Source: Nitrospirota bacterium (GTDB lineage Bacteria; Nitrospirota; JACRHJ01). From it: a stretch of 64,000 nt of DNA. The notes beneath the pieces are model-generated. The model was not told the origin of the DNA and ran no database searches. It saw nothing but the letters and a program-made list of their open reading frames with translations. How positions within the stretch are numbered: position 1 is the stretch's first letter; every line of letters begins with the position of its first letter. Shown here piece by piece: positions 34,540-41,897 of this stretch. Both the position numbers and the translations under genes were made by a program. The stretch covers positions 1 through 64,000 of the forward strand of contig JACRHJ010000060.1 of NCBI GenBank assembly GCA_016212105.1. The letters are read 5' to 3'.

Positions 34540-35838
34540 ATGCTGAACAGGTTAAAAAAGAAGCTGGGGCTGGTTGTCGCGATGGCGGTCCTCGGGGTCG
34601 TCATGGCGGCCTGCCCGGCGTCGGCCGTGATACAAGGCGTCACCGGCACGGCATTTAATTTCACCGCGAAGCCGGGTTACATCTACGGCGGCGACGGTGT
34701 GAGCATTTATATCTGGGGATTCGCCAACGGTACCGGCGTCGTGCAGTACCCCGGGCCGACCCTCCTGCTGCACGAGGGCGACAACGTCTCCATAACACTG
34801 ACGAACAGCCTGACTACCAACGTCTCCATGGTGTTTCCGGGGATGAGCAACGTCGCCGTAACGCCCGGCGGCAGCGGGGTGCCGGGTATAATCACCACTG
34901 AATGCCCGCCGGCCGGGACGGTGACGTACACGTTCACCGCCGCGAACCCCGGGACGTATTACTACCAGAGCGGGACGGACCCGGCCTTGCAGGTGGAGAT
35001 GGGGCTCTTCGGCGCCATAGTAGTCTACCCGACGGGCTCGTTCCCGGCATCTCCGGGCGTGCTCAGCCAGCCGGGCCATGCATACAACGATACGCAGGGC
35101 GACTCAGCGTACGACCGCGAGTACCTGCTTATCGTCAGCGAGATGGACGCCCGCATCCACAGGGCGGCCGAGAGGGGCATCGCCCCGGATACGAACGGGT
35201 TCTTCTCCGTGTACTGGTTCTACAACGGCAGGAACATGCCGGACACCATGGGCGCCGCGGGCGACCCGATGCTGCCGACACAGCCGTACAACGCCCTGTT
35301 CCAGATGCACCCCGGCGAGAAGGTGCTATACAGGATCGTGGGCATTGGCAGGGAGCTTCACCCGGTTCACCCGCACGGCAACCACACCAACCTGATAGCC
35401 CAGGACGGCAGGCTGCTCTCGAGCGGGCCCGCGAACGGGGCGGACCTCAGGAAAAGGCTCTTCACCATACCGACGACTCCCGGCGGGACATACGACACGA
35501 TATTCGAGTGGACGGGCGCCAACGTTGGCTGGGACATCTACGGCCACGCCCCGGGCGACCCGATGCAGCCGAACGAGTTCGCGGCGGACCACGGCAAGCC
35601 GTTCCCGACGCCGATACCGCACCAGCAGGACCTGATGCCGGGTCAGCTGTACAGCGGCAGCCCGTTCCTCGGCGGGTCTGGGGCCTTGCCGCCTGGAGAG
35701 GGCGGGTTCAACCCGACAGGCGCATACATGCACATGGTCCACGACCACGTGGAGAAGGAGCTGTGCAACGACGGCATATTCCCGGGTGGCGCGATGACCA
35801 TAATGGCGATAGAGCACCCGTCGGTACCGATACCTTAG
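34540..35838 (+). CDS. Multicopper oxidase-like protein carrying the partner trinuclear half-site
   Basis: 432 residues with a signal peptide (about 1-29). The N-terminal cupredoxin domain has lost its ligands: VSMVFPG stands where HxHG would be, and YYQSGTDPALQVEMGLFG where HCH..H..M would be. The C-terminal domain has HPVHPHGNH (H274, H277, H279, H282) and MVHDHVEKELCNDGIFPGG (H401, H403), an HxH motif with Asp in place of the type 1 Cys. It therefore supplies the two HxH motifs absent from the upstream gene and lacks type 1 copper. GAGGAGG site; 22 bp after the first oxidase gene. Confidence 0.85.
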   Translation: MLNRLKKKLGLVVAMAVLGVVMAACPASAVIQGVTGTAFNFTAKPGYIYGGDGVSIYIWGFANGTGVVQYPGPTLLLHEGDNVSITLTNSLTTNVSMVFPGMSNVAVTPGGSGVPGIITTECPPAGTVTYTFTAANPGTYYYQSGTDPALQVEMGLFGAIVVYPTGSFPASPGVLSQPGHAYNDTQGDSAYDREYLLIVSEMDARIHRAAERGIAPDTNGFFSVYWFYNGRNMPDTMGAAGDPMLPTQPYNALFQMHPGEKVLYRIVGIGRELHPVHPHGNHTNLIAQDGRLLSSGPANGADLRKRLFTIPTTPGGTYDTIFEWTGANVGWDIYGHAPGDPMQPNEFAADHGKPFPTPIPHQQDLMPGQLYSGSPFLGGSGALPPGEGGFNPTGAYMHMVHDHVEKELCNDGIFPGGAMTIMAIEHPSVPIP

Positions 35839-35872
35839 AGGCAGGCGCTTACAAGAAATGGAGGATATGCCC

Positions 35873-37732
35873 ATGCGTAATATAAAAATAAAATGCCTGC
35901 CGGCCGTATTGGCCGCCCTGATGCTGCTGCTCGCAGCCGGGGTCTCACAGGCGGCGACATACAACCTGAAGACGGGTACGGTCACCGTCACTATGCCCGA
36001 CGGCAAGGCAGTCCAGATGTGGGGCTACGGTCTCAGCACCGGGCCGATAACCGTACCCGGCCCGACGCTGAACGTCCCCGCCGGGGAGAACCTCACTATC
36101 AACCTGACCAACAACCTACCCGTGCCGGTGTCCATCGTGGTCCCCGGCCTCTCGCTCGGCTCGCCCCCCGTGCCGGTGATGGACATTGACGGCAGGGTGG
36201 AGTCCTTCACCACGCTTGCCGCGGCGGCCGGCGGGACGGCCAGCTATACCTTCACGTGCAGGCCTGGCACGTTCCTCTACGAGAGCGGCGCCGACCCCGC
36301 CCTGCAGGTCCCGATGGGGCTTTACGGCGCGGTCAGGGTTTACCCGGCCACCGCGGGCCAGGCCTATGATAACGCAGTCTCGGCATTTGACAGGGAGCAC
36401 CTGCTCGTATTCAGTGACGTAGACCCGACGCTCAACGACGCGGTCCAGGCCGGCACGTTCGGCACCCCCGTCTACCCGAGCACGGTATATTACAACCCAA
36501 GGTACTTCCTCGTCAACGGGAAGGCATTCCAGGCTGGAGACACGCCGGACTATATAGGGACGGACGGACAGGACGTACTGCTCCGCCTGGTCAACGCGGG
36601 CTCGCTCTCGTACAGCCCGACCCTGAACGGCCAGTACATGAAGTCCATAGCGGCGGACGGCTTTCTCCTGCCGTTCCCGGAGGAGAACATCGCGCCTCTG
36701 CTGCCTGCGGGCAGCACCAGGGACGTCATGGTCGTCAACGGCTCGAACGGGACCGGGACGCTGTATGACCGCAGGCTCTACCTAGGAAACGGGACGGCGC
36801 GGCCGGGCGGCATGATGAAGCAGTTGCAGGTGGCAGGCGCGATGTCCGGGCCGGTCAACGTCTCGGTCTCAGCGGCCAACGGCGTTTCCGGTGTCGCCCA
36901 GCAGGTAGAGGCGAACTGGGGCAGCCCGCAGGGCGCGGCATACCTGAAGAACATGCAGCTTCAGGTCGGGACCGGCGGCGCGGGTTCCATCGTCAAACTC
37001 AGGTACATCAGGGCCACCAACCTGCTGTACATGATGAACGACACCGGTTCGACCTGGATCGGCGGGTTCGCGCCTGGAAGCGCGAATACCATAGTCAACT
37101 CGAGGGCCACGCTCAACTGCGCGAATACCACGGTAAACATTTCCGGCAACAATATCAGGGTGAGCTTCAACCTGACGCCCGCTGCGGGTTTCACAGGCAA
37201 CAAGGGCCTTTTAATGTATGTCATCGACAACGCGAACGTTGCGGTCGGTTTCCAGACTAAGGGTACGTGGACGATAGCCGCGTTCATCAACGTGGCGCCG
37301 ACAAATGTCTCGGTGACTGCGGCGAACGGCACGGCGGGCGTTGCCCAGCAGGTCTCGGCCGTCTGGAGCGACGCGAACGGATCGGCCGACCTGAAGAACA
37401 TGCAGCTACAGGTCGGCACGACGGCCACCGGGGGAATAATCAAACTGAGGTACATCAGGGCAACCAACTTGCTGTACGTGCTGAACGACGCCGGCTCGGC
37501 CTGGCTGGGCGGTTTCGCGCCAGGTAGCGCGAACGTCATCAGCAACCTGCGGGGTTCGCTCAACTGCGCGACCACGACGGTCACTCCGGCCGGCAACGAC
37601 CTGACTGTGAGCTTCAACCTTACGCCAGCCGTCGGCTACAGCGGCTCCAAGGCGATGTCCATGTACGTCCAGGACAACGCGAACGTCGCTGTCGGGTTCC
37701 AGTCGAAGGGCATATGGAACATCGCGCCCTGA
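35873..37732 (+). CDS. Copper-ligand-free cupredoxin protein with two C-terminal repeat modules
   Basis: 619 residues with a signal peptide (cleavage near SQA-AT). Two cupredoxin-like domains align with those of the upstream oxidases (YESGADPALQVPMGLYGAV parallels the second oxidase), but no HxH, HCH or other copper motif remains, so it is a catalytically dead paralogue. Residues from about 326 form two copies of the PVNVS...GTW module. Start at ATG 35873, with GGAGG 8 nt upstream; ATGs at 35858 and 35867 are in frame but badly spaced. Last gene before a strong terminator. It may be a structural subunit tethering the oxidase pair. Confidence 0.82.
   Translation: MRNIKIKCLPAVLAALMLLLAAGVSQAATYNLKTGTVTVTMPDGKAVQMWGYGLSTGPITVPGPTLNVPAGENLTINLTNNLPVPVSIVVPGLSLGSPPVPVMDIDGRVESFTTLAAAAGGTASYTFTCRPGTFLYESGADPALQVPMGLYGAVRVYPATAGQAYDNAVSAFDREHLLVFSDVDPTLNDAVQAGTFGTPVYPSTVYYNPRYFLVNGKAFQAGDTPDYIGTDGQDVLLRLVNAGSLSYSPTLNGQYMKSIAADGFLLPFPEENIAPLLPAGSTRDVMVVNGSNGTGTLYDRRLYLGNGTARPGGMMKQLQVAGAMSGPVNVSVSAANGVSGVAQQVEANWGSPQGAAYLKNMQLQVGTGGAGSIVKLRYIRATNLLYMMNDTGSTWIGGFAPGSANTIVNSRATLNCANTTVNISGNNIRVSFNLTPAAGFTGNKGLLMYVIDNANVAVGFQTKGTWTIAAFINVAPTNVSVTAANGTAGVAQQVSAVWSDANGSADLKNMQLQVGTTATGGIIKLRYIRATNLLYVLNDAGSAWLGGFAPGSANVISNLRGSLNCATTTVTPAGNDLTVSFNLTPAVGYSGSKAMSMYVQDNANVAVGFQSKGIWNIAP
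36850..37729 (+). repeat. Two tandem copies of the PVNVS...GTW module (third oxidase-like protein)
   Basis: Copies at about 36850-37278 and 37300-37729. They keep LQVGT, Y-R-TNLLY, ND-GS-W-GGFAPGSAN, L-N-C-A-TTV and SFNLTP. They are closest to the copies in the giant protein, consistent with recent duplication inside this operon. Confidence 0.85.
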
Positions 37733-37758
37733 TGCGACATCATTAGCGGGAGTAATGA

Positions 37759-37789
37759 GGGGGGGGGACTTCCCCCCCCCCTTTTTTTT
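37759..37789 (+). terminator. Very strong terminator made of G9-ACTT-C10-T8
   Basis: Nine G (37759-37767), loop ACTT, ten C (37772-37781) and eight T (37782-37789): a pure G:C stem with a T tract. It ends the oxidase operon. Pure homopolymer arms are unusual and prone to sequencing error. Confidence 0.9.
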
Positions 37790-37821
37790 GGCTATGCTGG
37801 TATCCATCCGTATCAAAATTA

Positions 37822-37850
37822 CTGACAATCCGCCGGTTTTGTGATACGAT
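37822..37850 (+). promoter_or_regulatory. Extended -10 promoter for the small exported protein and protease
   Basis: CTGACA (37822-37827), 17-nt spacer, TACGAT (37845-37850) with a TGA extension (37842-37844). It lies directly after the terminator, so the next two genes form a separate transcription unit. Confidence 0.6.
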
Positions 37851-37867
37851 TCTCAGGGGTGCAATTT

Positions 37868-38374
37868 ATGTATATACGTACTTATGTACTAAAACTGCTC
37901 ATTATGTCGGCCACGGCGATGGCCATCGGCGGGGCCTGCCTGCCGCCTTTGGGAAACGCGGAGGGGTCCGGACTGGCCGGCGGCGCCGCCGAACCAGCCG
38001 GGACGGTTGCGGCGGTGGACCGCGTCGGTGCGGTATCCACTGAGGATGGCAGTGGGATACACATTAAATCCTTGAAGCTGACTTCGGCTGGCTACATGCT
38101 GGACCTTCGCTACGAGGTGACGGACCAGGACAAGGCTTCGAGACTCCTCAGGCATGACACCAGCCCGTACCTTGTCCACGACAGGAGTGGCAAGGTCCTG
38201 GCCGTGCCCAACATGGCAAAGGTTGGGAAGCTACAGCAGACAAACGCCCCGCCAGATCCGGGCAAGGTATATTTCATCATCTTCGACAGCGGCGGTAAGG
38301 GGCTGGTAAGACCCGGAGATACTGTCACGCTGATATTAAACGGCGCCTATTTTGAAGGCCTGACAGTGCAGTAA
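37868..38374 (+). CDS. Small exported protein of unknown function
   Basis: 168 residues: an N-terminal hydrophobic segment (YVLKLLIMSATAMAIGGACLPP, possible lipoprotein-like GGAC but with a poor lipobox), a Gly/Ala-rich spacer, then a compact beta-rich domain with IHIKSLKLTSAGYMLDLRYEVTD, SPYLVHDRSGKVLAVPNMAKVG and YFIIFDSGGKGLVRPGDTVTLI. The start chosen is ATG 37868 with AGGGGTG upstream; a GTG at 37841 is upstream in frame but lies inside the promoter. I do not recognise the family. It sits 14 bp before the protease gene and may be its partner or act with the oxidases. Confidence 0.75.
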   Translation: MYIRTYVLKLLIMSATAMAIGGACLPPLGNAEGSGLAGGAAEPAGTVAAVDRVGAVSTEDGSGIHIKSLKLTSAGYMLDLRYEVTDQDKASRLLRHDTSPYLVHDRSGKVLAVPNMAKVGKLQQTNAPPDPGKVYFIIFDSGGKGLVRPGDTVTLILNGAYFEGLTVQ

Positions 38375-38388
38375 GGAGACCCAACGAG

Positions 38389-41106
38389 TTGGAGACAACG
38401 AAAAGACCCGGTTATGCCGCGACGTTCGCCCTCTTGTTCCTGATGACTTCCATTGCATGGCTGACACCTTCTCCAGCGTTGGCGGGCCCACAGGAAAAAC
38501 TGGACAAGAAACTACTGGCTCTCGGCCCCAAGGACGAGGCGGCCGTCATAATCAGGCTTAACGGCGGCCCGGTCCCCGGCCTGCTCGATGACACTTTCAA
38601 GGGTGTCCCGAGACGTGAGAGGATGAGGTCTGTGGTCAAGCTGATGAGGGAAAGCGCGGAGTCATCCAGAAAGGGTGTCCACGGAGTTCTGAAGATGCGG
38701 AAGAAGCAGGGGCTTGTGAAGGGCGACAAGCCGCTCTGGGTTATTAACGGCCTGGCCATGACCGCCAGGCGGGACGTGCTGGAGGAACTGGCGGCCAGAC
38801 CCGAGGTAGACCGGATATATCCTGACGAGGTCGTGGTGTTTGGCGGGCCTGTCCCTGCCATGCTTCCGCTTGCAACGGCTGGCCAGAACCTTGACATTAT
38901 TAACGCCCCGGACATATGGTCTCTCGGTTTCACGGGAGAGGGCGTGGTCGTGGCAAGCATCGACTCGGGGGTTGACGTACAGCACCCGGCGCTCGCCTCA
39001 TCGTACAGGGGCGGCCAGAACAGCTGGTTCGACCCGTACGGCCAGCATGCTGCTCCCTACGACGCCTTGGGACACGGCACCCAGACCACCGGCATTATCG
39101 TTGGCAAGGCCCCGGATGGGACTGTTTACGGCGTCGCGCCAGGCGCAAAATGGATAGCGGCCAAGGCATTCAACGACAGCGGCAACGCCGTCATTTCGGC
39201 GATACACGAAGCCTACCAGTGGGCCCTCGACCCGGACGGCAACCCCGACACGGACGACGCCCCGGACATCGTCAACAACTCATGGGGGAGCGTTGTCAGC
39301 GGGACCTGCGACCAGGAGTTCAACGCGGACATACAGGCGTTCCGGACAGCGGGGATACTGCCTGTCTTCTCCGCGGGAAACTTCGGACCGTCGCCGAACA
39401 GCGGCGTCAGCCCAGCCAATGACGCCGGCGCGCTATCAGTGGGCGGCACGGACCTCCAGGACGTCGTGGTAAGCTCCAGCAGCCGGGGGCCGTCCTCCTG
39501 CGACGGGTCGATATTTCCGCTACTGACCGCCCCCGGTTGGGACATCCTGACCACGGACCTCTCCCTGGGCGGCAGCCCTAACTATGTATACACGTACGGG
39601 ACGTCGTTCGCCGCCCCGCATGTTTCGGGGGCCGCGGCAGTCCTGTTGTCGGCGCTCAAGACGGTCGGCGTGGACCAGCTGGAGCAGACGCTCATATCGA
39701 CCGCAATGGACCTTGGCCAGGCGGGTCCGGACAACAGTTACGGAAACGGCAGGGTTGACCTGCTCGCGGCGATGAACTCGATCAAGCCTGACAACGTCTC
39801 CGTCAGCGCTCCGGCCGGAGTGGAAGGCGCCGCACAGCAGGTTGAGGCCGCATGGTCTTCAATGGCCGGGGCCGGATACCTGAACCTGGTGTTTTTGCAG
39901 GTTGGCAGCGGCAGCATCATAAAATTGAAGTACGACCATTCAAGCGGCTTGTTGTACCTGTTGAGCGACGACGGAAGCGCTTGGTTAGGCGGGTTCGCGC
40001 CGGGCAGCCCAAACACCGTCTCAGGAAAGTACGGCCTGCTCGACTGCTCGAAGACGACCGTCACGCCCAACGGGGACAACCTGACCGTCAGCTTCAACAT
40101 TACCCCGCAGCCGGGACTTTTTGGACAGCAGCCGTTGTTCATGTACGCCTACGACGACCTGATGAACCATACCGAAGCCTGGCAGAACAAGGGAACATGG
40201 AGTATCTCGCCGGCCAAGCCAACACCTGTCAACGTCTCTGTGAATGCGCCGGACGGGAACGAGGGCGTCCCGCAGCAGGTTGTGGCGAAGTGGGGCGATA
40301 CAGGAGGTGCGGACCTCCTGCGCCTGGTGTTGCTTCAGGTGGGCAGCGGCTCCACCGGAGGCGTTCTAAAGCTGAAATACGACAGGGTGAAAAACCTCCT
40401 TTATCTCTTGAACGACGCAGGGAACGCGTGGCTCGGCGGACATGCGCCTGGAAGCACTGCAATTGTATCTAATTCCAGGGGTACACTGGACTGCTCCAAG
40501 ACCACTGTCTCGACCTCTGGAAACGAGCTTACCGTAAGCTTCAACATCAAGCCTGCTGTGGGTTACTACGGCAAGAAGCCGACATACCTGTATGCATACG
40601 ACAGCGTATTCATCCCGACCGCGGCCTGGTCCCCGATGGGGAGCTGGCGTATCAGGTCCACTCCGCCCGTCAACCTGTCCGCAGCGGCCCCGGCCGGCAA
40701 TACTGGAAGCCCGGCGCTGGTAACCGCGTCATGGCGGGACAACAACGGCGCGTCGGACCTCGCGGCGGTCTACATCCAGATCGGTAACAACGCGTCTGGC
40801 GGCGTCATTAAGCTCAGGTATAACGCGGCGTCGAACAAGCTGTTCATGCTCAATAATGCAGGGTCGGCCTGGCTTGGCGGTTTCGCCCCGGGGAGCGCCA
40901 ACACTATTGCGGGTATCTACGGTACGTTGGACTGTTTCGCCTCGACGGTATCCTTCGCGGGCACCGACCTGACAGTGGTGTTCAGCGTGACTCCGTCGGC
41001 CGGTTACACCGGCAGCAAGAGGCTGTTTATATATGCCCTGGACAAGGACTCCAACCATCCGCCGGCCTGGGAGCAAAAGGGGACCTGGACCATTTCCGCG
41101 CCGTGA
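38389..41106 (+). CDS. Secreted subtilisin-like serine protease (S8) with three C-terminal repeat modules
   Basis: 905 residues from a TTG start (AAGGAG about 9 nt upstream). A signal peptide (about 1-32) is followed by an I9-like prodomain (EAAVIIRLNGGPVPG to DRIYPDEVVV). The S8 catalytic domain has Asp192 in VVVASIDSGVD, His229 in ALGHGTQTTG, oxyanion Asn332 in FSAGNFGP and Ser407 in YGTSFAAPHVSG. From about residue 467 come three ~143-residue modules of the kind that end the giant protein and the third oxidase-like protein. All catalytic residues are present, so it should be active. It may process or share a surface address with those proteins. phoB begins only 22 bp downstream. Confidence 0.93.
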   Translation: METTKRPGYAATFALLFLMTSIAWLTPSPALAGPQEKLDKKLLALGPKDEAAVIIRLNGGPVPGLLDDTFKGVPRRERMRSVVKLMRESAESSRKGVHGVLKMRKKQGLVKGDKPLWVINGLAMTARRDVLEELAARPEVDRIYPDEVVVFGGPVPAMLPLATAGQNLDIINAPDIWSLGFTGEGVVVASIDSGVDVQHPALASSYRGGQNSWFDPYGQHAAPYDALGHGTQTTGIIVGKAPDGTVYGVAPGAKWIAAKAFNDSGNAVISAIHEAYQWALDPDGNPDTDDAPDIVNNSWGSVVSGTCDQEFNADIQAFRTAGILPVFSAGNFGPSPNSGVSPANDAGALSVGGTDLQDVVVSSSSRGPSSCDGSIFPLLTAPGWDILTTDLSLGGSPNYVYTYGTSFAAPHVSGAAAVLLSALKTVGVDQLEQTLISTAMDLGQAGPDNSYGNGRVDLLAAMNSIKPDNVSVSAPAGVEGAAQQVEAAWSSMAGAGYLNLVFLQVGSGSIIKLKYDHSSGLLYLLSDDGSAWLGGFAPGSPNTVSGKYGLLDCSKTTVTPNGDNLTVSFNITPQPGLFGQQPLFMYAYDDLMNHTEAWQNKGTWSISPAKPTPVNVSVNAPDGNEGVPQQVVAKWGDTGGADLLRLVLLQVGSGSTGGVLKLKYDRVKNLLYLLNDAGNAWLGGHAPGSTAIVSNSRGTLDCSKTTVSTSGNELTVSFNIKPAVGYYGKKPTYLYAYDSVFIPTAAWSPMGSWRIRSTPPVNLSAAAPAGNTGSPALVTASWRDNNGASDLAAVYIQIGNNASGGVIKLRYNAASNKLFMLNNAGSAWLGGFAPGSANTIAGIYGTLDCFASTVSFAGTDLTVVFSVTPSAGYTGSKRLFIYALDKDSNHPPAWEQKGTWTISAP
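39788..41103 (+). repeat. Three tandem copies of the PVNVS...GTW module (protease)
   Basis: Copies at about 39788-40217, 40225-40662 and 40664-41103. They are more diverged than the copies in the oxidase operon: L-D-C replaces L-N-C, and KYDxxxxLLYL replaces RYIRATNLLY. The core W-GG-(F/H)-PGS, the single cysteine and the closing tryptophan motif (GTW or GSW) are kept. Confidence 0.82.
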
Positions 41107-41128
41107 CTCGAAATTCCGTGAGGATAAC

Positions 41129-41824
41129 TTGGCCGATAAAATCCTTGTCGTGGACGACGAGAGGGACCTGGTGGAGCTTCTGGAGTACAACCTCCGGAAG
41201 GACGGGTATACGGTCGTCTCCGCAGGGAACGGGCTCGACGCCCTGAAGCTCGCGGCCTCCGAGCCTCCGGACCTCGTCGTCCTCGACATAATGCTCCCCG
41301 GCATGCAGGGGCTCGACGTCATGAAGGGCCTCAAGGGGAAGCCGGCCACCCAGCACGTCCCCGTCATCCTCCTGACCGCCAGGTCCGATGAGTTCGACAG
41401 GGTGCTCGGACTGGAACTGGGCGCGGACGACTACGTCACGAAGCCTTTCTCGCCGAGGGAGCTTATAGCCCGCGTCAAGGCGGTGCTCAGGCGCTCGTCC
41501 CCGGCCGTGAAGCAGTCCGGGCAGAAGGTCATCGTAACCGGTGGCCTGAGGATAGACCTCCTGAAGCACAAGGTCTACGTGAACGACAACCCCGTCGAAC
41601 TCTCCCCGACAGAATTCAAACTCATAAAATTCCTCGCGGAGAACCGTGGGCGCGTCATCTCGCGCGAGTCGCTACTGGACAACGTATGGGGGCACGACGC
41701 CTTCGTCGAGCCGCGCACGGTGGACGTCCACGTCAGACGCCTCAGGGCGAAGATAGAGGACGACCCTGAAGAACCGGTCTACATAAAGACGGTGCGCGGC
41801 GTGGGTTACGAGTTCGGGGGGTAA
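41129..41824 (+). CDS. phoB: Phosphate regulon response regulator PhoB
   Basis: 231-residue OmpR/PhoB-type transcription factor. The receiver domain has VVDDE, phospho-acceptor Asp in VVLDIMLPGM, Thr in ILLTARS and Lys in YVTKPFSPREL. The winged-helix DNA-binding domain has ELSPTEFKLIKFLAENRGRV, LLDNVWGHDAFVEPRTVDVHV and VRGVGYEF. A TTG start at 41129 gives the normal N-terminus MADKILVVDDE, with AGGA 4 nt upstream. Assignment to phosphate control comes from phoR behind it and the Pho boxes and pst operon downstream. Only 22 bp separate it from the S8 protease, so it may be partly read through from that promoter. Confidence 0.94.
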   Translation: MADKILVVDDERDLVELLEYNLRKDGYTVVSAGNGLDALKLAASEPPDLVVLDIMLPGMQGLDVMKGLKGKPATQHVPVILLTARSDEFDRVLGLELGADDYVTKPFSPRELIARVKAVLRRSSPAVKQSGQKVIVTGGLRIDLLKHKVYVNDNPVELSPTEFKLIKFLAENRGRVISRESLLDNVWGHDAFVEPRTVDVHVRRLRAKIEDDPEEPVYIKTVRGVGYEFGG

Positions 41825-41897
41825 CAGGTCCGCCGCCCGCCCGGAACAGGGCAGGCACGCGAGTCGCCTGGTACGGTCACTGCAAAAAAAGAAAAGA

